Assembly (NCBI GenBank): GCA_004558525.1
Contig: SFCQ01000001.1
Location: 1 to 64,000 of the forward strand
Direction of reading: 5' to 3'
DNA from: Clostridiales bacterium
Lineage (GTDB): Bacteria > Bacillota > Clostridia > Christensenellales > CAG-138
Length of the DNA: 64,000 nucleotides
This document shows positions 33,135-42,610 of the stretch, in pieces. The first letter of the stretch is position 1. The number at the start of each line of letters is the position of its first letter. The notes under the pieces were generated by a model. The model was not told where the DNA came from and ran no database searches. It saw only the letters and a program-made list of their open reading frames with translations. A program made the position numbers and the translations under genes.

Positions 33135-34025
33135 TCAATCCTGCTCGCCGCTCAGCCCGAGCTGCTTGCGTATGGCCTTTCCCGTAGGCGTGGCCGCACA
33201 GCCGCCCCTCGCTGTCTCGCGCAGGTCGGGACTCATAAGCGAGCCTACGGATTTCATTGCGGATACCGTTTCGTCAAAGGGTATAAGGCTTGGTATCCCA
33301 GCAAGCGCCATATCCGCGCATATCAGCGCGTTGCATGCGCCAAGCGCGTTCCTTTTAATGCAAGGACATTCCACAAGTCCGGCCACGGGGTCGCACACAA
33401 GGCCCATAACGTTTTTCAGCGCCATAGCTGCCGCATGCAGGCACTTTTCGGGGCTGCCGCCGTCAAGCTCGCACAGCGCTGCCGCAGCCATTGCCGCGGC
33501 GGAGCCGGTCTCCGCCTGGCAGCCATGCTCCGCGCCGCTTATGCTTGCGTTTGCGGCTATTATGCTGCCTATGGCCCCCGCGCACAAAAGGCCGCTTATC
33601 AGCTTATCGTCGCTCCACACCCTTTCCTTGGCGCAGGTGAAAAGCGTGCCTGGCAATATGCCGCTTGCTCCGGCGGTGGGCGCGGCAACTATGCGGCCCA
33701 TGGATGCGTTAACTTCAACAACGGCCATGCTTGCGGCCGCGGCCTCTGCCATTATGCTGCTGGAAAGCGCGTTACCCGCCCTGTCGTTTAACAGCATCGC
33801 GTCGCCTCCGGAAAGGCCTGAAACGCTTTCAAGCTCCTCGGTGAGGCCCTCGGTAACGCTTCTGCGCATGGCCTCAAGCGTTATTGAAAGCTCGTCAAGT
33901 ATATGCTCGCGGCTTTCCTCGGTAAGCTCCGCCTGCCGCCTGAGCATAATCTCGCTTATGGGCGCAGAGTGTTTTTTGCAAAGGGCTGCAAGCTCGCAGC
34001 CTGATGTAAAGTTGTATCCGTTCAT
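33135..34025 (-). CDS. sdaAA: L-serine dehydratase, alpha subunit
   Basis: The 296-residue subunit has the 4Fe-4S cysteine pattern (GAEHGCQAETGSA, CDPVAGLVECPC) and APTAGASGILPG of bacterial SdaA. With the beta subunit it turns L-serine into pyruvate and ammonia and is oxygen sensitive. The ATG at 34025 overlaps the stop of the beta gene as ATGA and has GGAGGT upstream. The two-gene split form is characteristic of Bacillota. Confidence 0.95.
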   Translation of the reverse strand: MNGYNFTSGCELAALCKKHSAPISEIMLRRQAELTEESREHILDELSITLEAMRRSVTEGLTEELESVSGLSGGDAMLLNDRAGNALSSSIMAEAAAASMAVVEVNASMGRIVAAPTAGASGILPGTLFTCAKERVWSDDKLISGLLCAGAIGSIIAANASISGAEHGCQAETGSAAAMAAAALCELDGGSPEKCLHAAAMALKNVMGLVCDPVAGLVECPCIKRNALGACNALICADMALAGIPSLIPFDETVSAMKSVGSLMSPDLRETARGGCAATPTGKAIRKQLGLSGEQD

Positions 34026-34684
34026 ACGGCAAGCACCTCCGTAACGTCTTCGCTCCAATCGAGTATAAGCTGGCACACGCGCGGGCTGACGGGCGAATCA
34101 GTCTCTATCACCATGCATGCGTCCTGCCGCCTTGCGTGGCGGAATACGCGCATGAACGCCACGTTTATATGCTCGTTGGCAAGTATCATGGTGACTGTGT
34201 TTATAACGCCCGGCATGTCCCTGTGCCTTACTATAAGCGCCGGATAGTCGCCGCTAAGCTCAACGTCCATGCCGTTTATCTCGGTAATAAGTATGCTGCC
34301 GCCACCTATGGAGGCTCCCCTTACATGCGTCAGCTTTCCGCGGTCCGACTCTATGGATATCTCGGCCGTGTTAGGGTGATCGGGTATCTCGTCGCTGAAG
34401 TCGAGGGTTATGTCAACATCGGCTTCCTTTGCAAGCAGCATGGAATAGCGCAGCCTTTCATCGTCCGGCTCCATGCCGAGTATTCCGGCCACTATGGCCT
34501 TGTCGGTGCCGTGGCCCCTTCCGGTGGTGGCAAACGAACCGTAAAGCGTTATGTGCGCATGCTTAACGTTTCCGCCGGCTATCTTGTTTGCCATGCGGCC
34601 AAGGCGCGCCGCGCCTGCGGTGTGGCTGCTGGAAGGGCCTACCATGCGCGGCCCGATTATGTCAAATAGATCGTATGTCTGCAT
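34022..34684 (-). CDS. sdaAB: L-serine dehydratase, beta subunit
   Basis: The 220-residue subunit opens with the conserved DIIGPRMVGPSSSHTAGAARLG and carries GSFATTGRGHGTDKAIVAGILG. The last 75 residues or so (ALIVRHRDMPGVINTVTMIL) form an ACT domain, probably the serine-sensing site. AAGGGGG lies before the ATG. Confidence 0.95.
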   Translation of the reverse strand: MQTYDLFDIIGPRMVGPSSSHTAGAARLGRMANKIAGGNVKHAHITLYGSFATTGRGHGTDKAIVAGILGMEPDDERLRYSMLLAKEADVDITLDFSDEIPDHPNTAEISIESDRGKLTHVRGASIGGGSILITEINGMDVELSGDYPALIVRHRDMPGVINTVTMILANEHINVAFMRVFRHARRQDACMVIETDSPVSPRVCQLILDWSEDVTEVLAV

Positions 34685-34698
34685 CTTTGCGTACCCCC

Positions 34699-36003
34699 TT
34701 ATGCCTGTATGGATATCGTTTTGCCGTTAAGGTAGCTTAAAGGGCTAAGCTCGTCAAAGCCGAATTCAAGCCTTACCGCGGTGAGCTTAAGCCCCCTGTT
34801 GTGCCTGTCGAGCGGCCTGTCGCCATATTTATCGTCGCCTATTATAGGGTAGCCCTCATGCGCAAGGTGTGCGCGTATCTGGTGCGTCCTTCCGGTGACA
34901 AGCTCAACCTCTATAAGGGATTCCGTATCGCCTGCCTTAAGCACGCGGCATTTTGTTATTATCTCCTTGGCGTCCGCTCTTTTAGTGTCGTATATCTTCA
35001 CCCTTGCGGCTTCGGCATCCTTGACAAGGTATGCCCTCAGCTCCTTTTGCTTAAAGTACGGCCTGCCGTGTACGGAGCAGATATAGTATTTTCTGATGCT
35101 CCTTTTTTCCATCGCGTTGTTAAGCTCGCCTTCGGCCTGCTCATTCCTTGCGAACAGCACCAATCCGCTTGTGGCAACGTCAAGCCTGTGCACGGGATAT
35201 ACCCTGCCCACGGAGGAAGCTAACCTTGCCTCAAGGGAGTCGCCGCCATCGGCCTGGACAACGCCCATGCCGGCGGGCTTGTTGCAGCATAGTATATTAT
35301 CATCGGCATATACTATCCTTACGCCGGCAAGCAGCGCCCTAAGCTCGGTATCAAACGGCTTCCACGCCCTGCCCGAGGGAAGGGAGGTAAACGTCATCTC
35401 CTTTTTTAGCGTGGGGTGCTCTATCGTTAACGAATATGCCCACAAAGCCACCTGCTGGCCGGCTGTGGCCGCGCCGTTGTATCTTTGATCGCCCCATATG
35501 GGCAGCCCTGCGTTTGCAAGCTGGGCGCGTATCTGGTGATGCCTTCCGGTAAAAAGCTCTACGTCCACCAAGCTCAGCTCGTTCCTTTTTGTTAGCCTTG
35601 CGTATTCAAGCGCGGCGGGCTTTGCGCCGTCCGAAGGGCTTGATGATATTATGGCGTTGCCTGTGGCGCCATCTTTTTTTATAAAGCTTTCCAGCCTTTC
35701 AAACGGCTTTGGCTCGCCCTGGACTATCGCGGCGTAGCGCTTTTTCGCCCTGTGCGTTGCAAACTGCGGCATAAGCCTGCTTGCGGCCTTGCTTGTGCGC
35801 GCAAACACCATAACGCCGCCTACGGGCCTGTCTAAACGGTGAACAAGCCCGAGGAAGACTTCTCCGGGCTTGTTGTATTTTTGCTTTATGTAGCCTTTAA
35901 GCAGCGTGAGCATATCGTCGTCGCCGCTGGAGTCAGCCTGCACGGGTATGTTCACGGGCTTTTCGACCGCTATTATGTGATTGTCCTCATATAATATGTT
36001 CAT
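34699..36003 (-). CDS. Tandem double-domain RluA-family pseudouridine synthase
   Basis: The 434-residue protein consists of two complete RluA-type catalytic domains. Domain 1 (about 1-220) has VHRLDRPVGG with catalytic Asp D58 and a FTGRHHQIRAQL motif. Domain 2 (about 228-434) has VHRLDVATSG with D275 and VTGRTHQIRAHL. Neither half has an S4 domain. Ordinary RluA proteins of 220-330 residues hold one catalytic domain, so this is a fusion or duplication with both active sites intact. Its start codon overlaps the dapF stop (TAATG). Target uridines are unknown. Confidence 0.9.
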   Translation of the reverse strand: MNILYEDNHIIAVEKPVNIPVQADSSGDDDMLTLLKGYIKQKYNKPGEVFLGLVHRLDRPVGGVMVFARTSKAASRLMPQFATHRAKKRYAAIVQGEPKPFERLESFIKKDGATGNAIISSSPSDGAKPAALEYARLTKRNELSLVDVELFTGRHHQIRAQLANAGLPIWGDQRYNGAATAGQQVALWAYSLTIEHPTLKKEMTFTSLPSGRAWKPFDTELRALLAGVRIVYADDNILCCNKPAGMGVVQADGGDSLEARLASSVGRVYPVHRLDVATSGLVLFARNEQAEGELNNAMEKRSIRKYYICSVHGRPYFKQKELRAYLVKDAEAARVKIYDTKRADAKEIITKCRVLKAGDTESLIEVELVTGRTHQIRAHLAHEGYPIIGDDKYGDRPLDRHNRGLKLTAVRLEFGFDELSPLSYLNGKTISIQA

Positions 36004-36839
36004 TATATATCCACTGAGCCTTCAAACGAGAAGGCGGCGGGCCCGGTCATGAACACATGAGCGTTTTCGGCCCATTCTATGTTGAGGGAGCCAAGCTCGA
36101 GCCGGACTTCTACCCGCTTGCCCGTGTAGCCCGCCATTGCGCAGCATACCGCGGCGCTTGAGGAGCCGGTGCCGCAGGCAAGCGTGGGGCCGCAGCCGCG
36201 CTCGTATGTGCGCACCTCTATGGTATTATCGTCAACGACGTGGGTAAAGTTGACGTTCGTCTTTTTTGGGAAAAGCTCCGTCATAGGCTCTATAACGGAG
36301 CCATACTTCATTACCTCTTCAGCCGTGGGCAGATGATCCATGAATATGACCGTATGCGGCACGCCGAGCAGTATAGTGGAGAATGTAAATTCGCGGCCCA
36401 TCGCGGAAAGCTTTTCAAGCTGGCATACGCCTTTGCCCGCTACGGGAATGTTTTCCCTGTTCGTTTCGGGAACGCCCATATCGACCCTGGCAGCAACGGC
36501 CGCCCCATCGCTTATCGTAAGGTCTATCAGCATAGGCCCTGCAAGCGTTTCTACCCTCATGCGCTCATGCTTGAATATGCCCTTGTCATAAACATATTTT
36601 GCAAAGCACCTTACGCCGTTGCCGCACATTTCAGCCTCGCTGCCATCGCTGTTGAATATCTGCATGCGCACGTCGCAGCAGTCGCTTTTGCGCACAAAAA
36701 TAAGCCCGTCCGCGCCTATGCCCGTGCGCCTGTGGCAAAGCTTTTTGGCAAGCGCGCTTAGATCGCCGCTGAAATTGTTCTCTCTATCGTCGGTAATGAT
36801 AAAATCGTTGCCAAGACCGTGGGCTTTGGTGAAGATCAT
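36003..36839 (-). CDS. dapF: Diaminopimelate epimerase
   Basis: The 278-residue enzyme converts LL- to meso-diaminopimelate for wall and lysine synthesis. Its two catalytic cysteines are in EMCGNGVRCF and TLACGTGSSS; GLGNDFIITD opens the first domain. GGAGG lies before the ATG at 36839. Confidence 0.95.
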   Translation of the reverse strand: MIFTKAHGLGNDFIITDDRENNFSGDLSALAKKLCHRRTGIGADGLIFVRKSDCCDVRMQIFNSDGSEAEMCGNGVRCFAKYVYDKGIFKHERMRVETLAGPMLIDLTISDGAAVAARVDMGVPETNRENIPVAGKGVCQLEKLSAMGREFTFSTILLGVPHTVIFMDHLPTAEEVMKYGSVIEPMTELFPKKTNVNFTHVVDDNTIEVRTYERGCGPTLACGTGSSSAAVCCAMAGYTGKRVEVRLELGSLNIEWAENAHVFMTGPAAFSFEGSVDI

Positions 36840-36954
36840 ACGGCTTCCTCCTGAAAATACATAGCGTTTTTTATCGCAATAAGCATTACGCAATAGTTAT
36901 TATATATCGCAAAAGCGCAACGTGCAATAAGCGGCTTTGCCAAACGGCCCAACA

Positions 36955-36982
36955 AGAGCGTCCCCGCAAAAGAGGACGCTCT
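36955..36982 (-). terminator. Putative terminator of pepT
   Basis: A perfect 9-bp stem AGAGCGTCC/GGACGCTCT sits 13 bp after the pepT stop on minus. The T run after it is poor, so termination may be partial and dapF may be co-transcribed. Confidence 0.5.
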
Positions 36983-36994
36983 GAAGCAAAAGGC

Positions 36995-38227
36995 CTATCT
37001 GTTCCCGTATGTCCTTATAACTATCTCCCTGAGCAGCTCGCACATTTTTTCAAGGCTCTGCACCGGTATAAACTCCCTTGGCCCGTGGCAGTTATAGCCG
37101 CCCGTGCAAAGGTTGGGGCAGGGCAGCCCCATGTAGGAAAGTCTCGCCCCGTCGGTGCCGCCGCGAATAGGCACTATTTCAGGCGTTATGCCGAGGGCCT
37201 GCATGGCAGTCCTGGCGGTGTCGATAAGATGCATGTGCGGCAGGATCTTTTCCTTCATATTATAATAGCTGTCCTTAAGCTTAAGCAGCAGCGTGCCTTC
37301 GCCGTAGCGATTGTTTATAAAACCGGCTGCGCGCTGCATAAGCTCCTTGCGCTCCGTGAACCTTGCCATGTCGTGATCGCGTATTATGTATATGGCCTTT
37401 GTCTCCTCCACATTGCCCTGCATGTGCTCAAGGTGGAAGAAGCCCTCGTAGCCTTCGGTATGCTCAGGCCGCTCAAGTGCGGGCAGCAGCGCGTCAAACT
37501 CCTTGAACACATGCGCGGAGTTCACCATCTTGTCCTTGGCCGCGCCCGGGTGTATGTTCCTGCCGCGCACGGTTACTCTGGCGGTCGCGGCGTTGAAGTT
37601 TTCGTATTCTATCTCGCCTATCGGGCCGCCGTCCACGGTGTAGGCAAAATCGGCGCCGAAGCCCTTAACGTCAAACATGGTCGCGCCGTTGCCGACCTCC
37701 TCATCGGGGGTAAAGCCTATGGCTATGCGGCCGTGGCGTATGGACTTATCGTTTATAAGCATCTCGGCAAGGGTCATTATCTCGGCAACGCCGGCCTTGT
37801 CGTCCGCGCCAAGCACGGTGGTGCCGTCGGTAACTATTATATCCTGCCCTATAAGGCCGTTAAGGTATGGGAACTTGTCCTCCTCTATTGCGACGGAGGG
37901 GTTAAGATATATGTCCCCGCCGGGATAGTTTTCCACTATGCGCGGCAAAACGCACTGCTCGCCCTTCCATTCCACCGTGTCCATATGCGCTATGAAGCCC
38001 AGCGTCGGCAGCGATGGGTCAGTGGCAGGAACATATCCGTAAACATAGCAATGCTCATCTAATTTTACATTTTCAAGGCCCAGCTCCTTCATTTCGGCCT
38101 CTATCAGCCTTGCAAGGTCAAATTGCTTTTGGGTGCTTGGTATGGCGTCGGCATCGTCCCTGGAACGCGTGTCGACGGAAACATATTTAAGGAACCTTTT
38201 TACGACATTGGAAAGTTCTTTACTCAT
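36995..38227 (-). CDS. pepT: Peptidase T (tripeptide aminopeptidase)
   Basis: The 410-residue M20B enzyme removes the N-terminal residue of tripeptides. Metal-site segments are LGFIAHMDTVEW, TTVLGADDKAGVAEIM and GFTPDEEVGNGA, with IHPGAAKDKM in the lid domain and a final His in CTGGYNCHGPREFI. Length is typical. GGAGG precedes the ATG. Confidence 0.95.
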   Translation of the reverse strand: MSKELSNVVKRFLKYVSVDTRSRDDADAIPSTQKQFDLARLIEAEMKELGLENVKLDEHCYVYGYVPATDPSLPTLGFIAHMDTVEWKGEQCVLPRIVENYPGGDIYLNPSVAIEEDKFPYLNGLIGQDIIVTDGTTVLGADDKAGVAEIMTLAEMLINDKSIRHGRIAIGFTPDEEVGNGATMFDVKGFGADFAYTVDGGPIGEIEYENFNAATARVTVRGRNIHPGAAKDKMVNSAHVFKEFDALLPALERPEHTEGYEGFFHLEHMQGNVEETKAIYIIRDHDMARFTERKELMQRAAGFINNRYGEGTLLLKLKDSYYNMKEKILPHMHLIDTARTAMQALGITPEIVPIRGGTDGARLSYMGLPCPNLCTGGYNCHGPREFIPVQSLEKMCELLREIVIRTYGNR

Positions 38228-38284
38228 GTGCGGCCTCCTGAACTAAAAATTTGTTAGGGCGAAACAATTTATTTATATCATCTG

Positions 38285-38313
38285 TTGCACATTTTAACAC
38301 AATAAGATATAAT
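38285..38313 (+). promoter_or_regulatory. Promoter of the threonine synthase gene
   Basis: TTGCAC (38285-38290), 17 bp and perfect TATAAT (38308-38313) lie 89 bp before the ATG at 38403. The leader contains only a small GTGC/GCAC hairpin and no riboswitch I recognise. Confidence 0.75.
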
Positions 38314-38402
38314 ATGAAAGTACTAATTCGGGCCGGTGAGATCATGTGCCTCTGAGCACAGATACAAGCATGGCAATTCCAACGGGACCGAAAGGGGACT
38401 CA

Positions 38403-39635
38403 ATGAATCACGTTGCAGGAGTGCGCTGCACAATATGCGGGCGCGTTATGCCGTATCAGGAGCAGATGACTTGCCCCCACTGCGGCGAAAAGGGAATTCT
38501 GGATATTCTTTTTGACTACGATTATATAAAAAAGGACTTTACAAAGAAGAGCCTTGCTGAGAACAGGGATAATTCCATGTTCCGCTATGCGCCGCTGATG
38601 CCTGTTGAACCGAGGGACTTTTCAAGCTTCCTCAGGGTCGGCTGGACGCCGCTGTATCCTTCAAACAGGCTGGGCGCGGAGCTTGGCATAAAAAAGCTGT
38701 ACATCAAGGACGATGGCCTGAACCCGACGGCTTCGCTTAAAGATAGGGCGAGCGCGGTTGCCGTGGCTAAGGCGCTTGAGCTTGGCTACGATACGATAGC
38801 CTGCTCGTCAACGGGCAACGCCGCCTCCTCTTTGGCAGGCAACGCGGCAAGAATGGGCGTTAAGGCCGTTATATTCGTCCCCGAAAGGGCGCCGGAGGGC
38901 AAGGTGGCGCAGCTTATGATATTCGGCGCGACCGTTATAAGCGTTGAAGGCGACTACAGGCAGACGTTTGAGCTTTCCAGGGCGGCGATAGACAAATACG
39001 GCTATTATAACAGGAACGCCGGCATAAACCCGACGCTTACGGAGGGGAAAAAGACCGTCGCCTTAGAGATAGCCGAGCAGCTTAACTGGCGCGTTACCGA
39101 CTGGGTGGCCGTATCCGTCGGCGACGGCTGCACCATAGGCGGCGTGTACAACGGCTTCCACGACCTGTATGAGCTTGGCTTTATAGAAAGGATACCCAGG
39201 ATTTTGGGCGTACAGTCGACAGGCTGCTGCCCGTTTGTTGACGCTGCGGCAGAGAAGCGTGACCTTATACCTGCGGAGGAAAACACGATAGCCGATTCCA
39301 TAGCCGTTGGCGTGCCGAGGAACCCCAAGAAGGCATTGCGCGCGGTCAGCGCATCAAACGGAGCGTGGGTCGCGGTATCGGACGAGGAGATACTCGGCAT
39401 GATGGGCATTCTGGGCAGGAGCGAAGGCGTATTTGGCGAGCCTGCCGGCGTTACGGCAAGCGCAGGCGTCAGGAAAGCCGTTGAGCTTGGCATAATAAGG
39501 AGCGATGAAACCGTTACCGCAATAAGCACCGGCAGCGGGCTTAAGGACGTAAGGAATGCGCTGAAAGCCGCGGGCAGGCCGGTAAAATGCCAGCCCTCGA
39601 TAGAAGCGCTTGAGGAAAAAGGGATACTTAAATGA
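38403..39635 (+). CDS. thrC: Threonine synthase
   Basis: The 410-residue fold-type II PLP enzyme has an N-terminal zinc ribbon (C9, C12, C24, C27), then FLRVGWTPLYPSNRLG, the PLP lysine K113 in NPTASLKDRAS and CSSTGNAASSLAG. This is the zinc-ribbon form of threonine synthase; a related cystathionine- or diaminopropionate-type lyase cannot be fully excluded. The ATG at 38403 has AAAGGGG upstream; a longer open frame begins at 38346. No other threonine pathway gene is nearby. Confidence 0.87.
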   Translation: MNHVAGVRCTICGRVMPYQEQMTCPHCGEKGILDILFDYDYIKKDFTKKSLAENRDNSMFRYAPLMPVEPRDFSSFLRVGWTPLYPSNRLGAELGIKKLYIKDDGLNPTASLKDRASAVAVAKALELGYDTIACSSTGNAASSLAGNAARMGVKAVIFVPERAPEGKVAQLMIFGATVISVEGDYRQTFELSRAAIDKYGYYNRNAGINPTLTEGKKTVALEIAEQLNWRVTDWVAVSVGDGCTIGGVYNGFHDLYELGFIERIPRILGVQSTGCCPFVDAAAEKRDLIPAEENTIADSIAVGVPRNPKKALRAVSASNGAWVAVSDEEILGMMGILGRSEGVFGEPAGVTASAGVRKAVELGIIRSDETVTAISTGSGLKDVRNALKAAGRPVKCQPSIEALEEKGILK

Positions 39636-39711
39636 TCCCGGGCAATAACGATATGCCCGCCTGAAAAGGCGAGAATATAATTACAATAAAGAATAACAGG
39701 AGGAACTCAAG

Positions 39712-40929
39712 ATGAAGAAACTGATTGCTGCCGCACTGGCGCTGGTTCTTGCCCTGGGCCTGGTCGCCTGCAGCGGTACCCCTGCCGAGAACAAAGGCAA
39801 CAAAGATGCTAAGATAGGCATCATACTCGTACACGATGAGAACACCGGTTACGACGAAGCCCACATCAACGGCATAGTAAAGGCCCTTGAGAACTGCGGC
39901 ATACCCAACGATGCAGACCACATCATCTGGAAGTATAACGTACCCGAGGATGAGAAATGCCACGACGCAGCTATCGACCTGGTCGAGCAGGGCTGCACCT
40001 ACATCTTCTCCGACAGCTATGGCCATCAGACCTATATGCAGCAGGCTGCCGATGAAAACCCCGACGTAGTGTTCGCCTCCATGACCGGCGATACCGCTGC
40101 CGTCAGCGGACTGAAGAACTTCAAGAACGCTTTCTGCAACACCTATGAGTCCCGTTATGTTTCCGGCGTTGTTGCCGGCATGAAGCTTAAGCAGCTCGTA
40201 GACGAAGGCAAGGTCACCGATGCCAATATGGAAAACGGCAACATAAAGCTCGGTTACGTCGGCGCTTTCCCGTATGCTGAGGTCGTTTCCGGCTACACCG
40301 CCTACTATCTTGGCGTAAAGAGCATAGTTGAAAACGTTGTTATGGACGTTCTCTACACCAGCTCCTGGTTCGACCCCAATGCCGAGGCTGAGGCCGCCAA
40401 CACCCTGATGAGCCGCGGCTGCATCATCATCAGCCAGCATGCCGACTCCACCGGCGCACCTTCCGCCTGTCAGGCCGCTCAGGAAGCCGGCACCACCGTG
40501 TACTGCGTAGGCTACAACATCGACATGCTGCCCGCCGCCCCCACCGCCGCGCTGACCAGCGCCCAGAACGATTGGAGCATATACTACACCTATGCCTTTA
40601 ACTGCATACTTAAGGGCGAGGACATAAAGACCGACTGGGCCGAGGGTTACAACGAAGGCGCCAACATGATCTCCAAGCTTGGCGAAAGCTGCGCTCCCGG
40701 CACTGCCGAGAAGGTAGCCGAGGTCGAGGCCGCCATAAAGGACGGCAGCCTTAAGGTATTCAGCACCGATACCTTCACCGTTGGCGGCGAACATCTTACC
40801 ACCTACACCGGCGCTTACGGTATGGACGGCAAGGAGCTCATCTCCGATGGTTACTTCCATGAGTCCGAGCTTCGTTCCGCTCCCGCCTTCGATCTGCGCA
40901 TCGACGGTATAACCGAGCTGAACAACTAA
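39712..40929 (+). CDS. BMP-family substrate-binding lipoprotein (nucleoside transporter)
   Basis: The 405-residue protein has a lipoprotein signal (lipobox LVAC, C20) and a BMP/PnrA-like fold: IGIILVHDENTGYDEAHINGI, YIFSDSYGHQ, SRYVSGVVAGMKL, IKLGYVGAFPYAEVVSGYTAYYLG. NupN and PnrA members bind nucleosides. Codon use differs from the neighbours (ATC, GGC, ACC, CGT more common, fewer ATA and AGG), as in very highly expressed genes. A perfect AGGAGG site precedes it. ATPase and two permease genes follow. Confidence 0.92.
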   Translation: MKKLIAAALALVLALGLVACSGTPAENKGNKDAKIGIILVHDENTGYDEAHINGIVKALENCGIPNDADHIIWKYNVPEDEKCHDAAIDLVEQGCTYIFSDSYGHQTYMQQAADENPDVVFASMTGDTAAVSGLKNFKNAFCNTYESRYVSGVVAGMKLKQLVDEGKVTDANMENGNIKLGYVGAFPYAEVVSGYTAYYLGVKSIVENVVMDVLYTSSWFDPNAEAEAANTLMSRGCIIISQHADSTGAPSACQAAQEAGTTVYCVGYNIDMLPAAPTAALTSAQNDWSIYYTYAFNCILKGEDIKTDWAEGYNEGANMISKLGESCAPGTAEKVAEVEAAIKDGSLKVFSTDTFTVGGEHLTTYTGAYGMDGKELISDGYFHESELRSAPAFDLRIDGITELNN

Positions 40930-40946
40930 CGTCAACAGAACAGCAA

Positions 40947-40980
40947 AGGGAAGGCGGCAAAGCCGCTTTCCCTGATTTTT
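40947..40980 (+). terminator. Terminator/attenuator after the BMP lipoprotein gene
   Basis: A 12-bp stem (40947-40958 with 40962-40973, one G-U pair, AAA loop) runs into GATTTTT. Its place between the binding-protein and ATPase genes would give excess binding protein relative to the membrane parts. Confidence 0.85.
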
Positions 40981-41068
40981 CATTTAATTCTCAATTTGAC
41001 AGAGGGTCACTTAAGGATCATTGAAGGGCTTTATCTCCCCCCAAATTAGATAAAAGAGGTACACAGCA

Positions 41069-42610
41069 TTGGATACTAACGTAGCAGTACGCATGGCGGG
41101 CATAACCAAGGACTTTGGTAAAGGGCTTGCCAACGATAATATTACATTGGAGATATATAAAGGAGAGATACTCTCACTCCTTGGTGAAAACGGCAGCGGC
41201 AAAACCACATTGATGAACATGCTTTCCGGCATATATTTTCCGGACAGCGGAAAGATATATGTAAACGGTAAGGAGGTCAGCATAGCCTCCCCGAGGGACG
41301 CTTTTGATCTGCATATAGGCATGATACACCAGCACTTCAAGCTGGTAGATGTGTTTACGGCGGCGGAGAACATAGTGCTTGGCCTCAATGAACACGTCAA
41401 GCTGGATCTTAAAAGCGTGCGTGCGGCCGTAAAGGATATATGCGCGCGCTATGGCTTTAACATAGACCCGGATAAAAAAGTATATGATATGTCGGTTTCC
41501 GAAAAGCAGACGCTTGAAATTGTGAAGGTGCTTTATCGCGGGGCGGACATTTTGATATTGGACGAGCCTACGGCGGTGCTCACACCGCAGGAGACGGACA
41601 GGCTTTTTGCCGTTATGCGCAACATGAAGGCGGACGGTAAGAGCATAGTCATAATAACCCACAAGCTGCATGAGGTCATGGAGATATCGGACAGGGTGGC
41701 CGTGCTTAGAAAGGGCAAGTACATAGGCGATATCGCTACCGCCGACACTAACCCGCAGCAGCTTACGGACATGATGGTGGGCAAATCCGTTACCCTGAAT
41801 ATAGACAGGCCGGAGCCTAAGGACCTTAAGGAAAGGCTTGTGGTCAAGAATCTTACCGTGCTTGATGCGGACGGGGTAAAGAAGCTTTCAAACCTCAGCT
41901 TCACCGCCTATGGCGGCGAGATACTCGGCATAGCCGGAATATCCGGCAGCGGGCAGAAGGAGCTGCTTGAGGCTATAGCCGGCCTGCAGAAGCCGGAGGA
42001 GGGCGCGAGCATACGCTTCATACCTCCCGATAAGCAGGAGACGGAGCTTGTAGGCAAAAATCCGGAGGATATATACAAGCAGGGCGTCAGCCTTGCCTTC
42101 GTGCCGGAGGACAGGTTTGGCATGGGCCTTGTGGGCAGCATGGATATTGTAGACAACGTCATGCTCAGAAGCTACAAGGAAGGCGTATCGCCGCTGGCTG
42201 ACCGCAAACACCCCAAGGAGAGGGCCGAGAAAATAGTTGAAGAGCTTGAGGTGGTGACGCCCGGGCTTTCGACGCCGTTGAGGAAACTTAGCGGCGGCAA
42301 CGTGCAGAAGATACTTGTGGGCAGGGAGATAGCCTCCGAGCCCGCGCTTCTGATGACCGCCTACGCCGTAAGGGGACTTGATATAAACACGTCATACACC
42401 ATATATCATCTGCTCAACGAGCAAAAGGCAAGAGGAGCCGCCGTGGTATACGTCGGCGAGGATCTGGACGTGCTGCTTGAGCTGTGCGACAGGATACTGG
42501 TGCTGTGCGCAGGCCAACTCAGCGGCATAGTTGACGGCCGTGGCGCAAAGAAGGAGGAAGTCGGCTTGCTCATGACGAGGCTTGCCGAGAAGGAGGCTGC
42601 AAATGAGTAA
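41069..42610 (+). CDS. Nucleoside-type ABC transporter double ATPase (NupO-like)
   Basis: The 513-residue protein holds two ABC domains, as in sugar and nucleoside importers. Domain 1 has GENGSGKTT, MSVSEKQTLEI and LILDEPTAVLTP; domain 2 has a degenerate GISGSGQKELLEA, LSGGNVQKILVG and MTAYAVRGLD in place of the usual AAQPTRGLD. The start is TTG at 41069 with AGAGGT 8 bp upstream; an ATG nine codons in lacks a site. It ends overlapping the first permease gene. Confidence 0.92.
   Translation: MDTNVAVRMAGITKDFGKGLANDNITLEIYKGEILSLLGENGSGKTTLMNMLSGIYFPDSGKIYVNGKEVSIASPRDAFDLHIGMIHQHFKLVDVFTAAENIVLGLNEHVKLDLKSVRAAVKDICARYGFNIDPDKKVYDMSVSEKQTLEIVKVLYRGADILILDEPTAVLTPQETDRLFAVMRNMKADGKSIVIITHKLHEVMEISDRVAVLRKGKYIGDIATADTNPQQLTDMMVGKSVTLNIDRPEPKDLKERLVVKNLTVLDADGVKKLSNLSFTAYGGEILGIAGISGSGQKELLEAIAGLQKPEEGASIRFIPPDKQETELVGKNPEDIYKQGVSLAFVPEDRFGMGLVGSMDIVDNVMLRSYKEGVSPLADRKHPKERAEKIVEELEVVTPGLSTPLRKLSGGNVQKILVGREIASEPALLMTAYAVRGLDINTSYTIYHLLNEQKARGAAVVYVGEDLDVLLELCDRILVLCAGQLSGIVDGRGAKKEEVGLLMTRLAEKEAANE

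Noticed and set aside
38314..38402. Riboswitch or T-box in the threonine synthase leader
   Set aside because: The leader is under 90 nt, with only one small hairpin and no T-box or known aptamer core.
39628..40983. Long minus-strand open frame (about 450 codons) opposite the BMP lipoprotein gene
   Set aside because: The plus strand encodes a clear lipoprotein with signal peptide and strong ribosome site; the opposite frame is rich in Val/Gly/Leu, as expected of a complement, and has no family motif.
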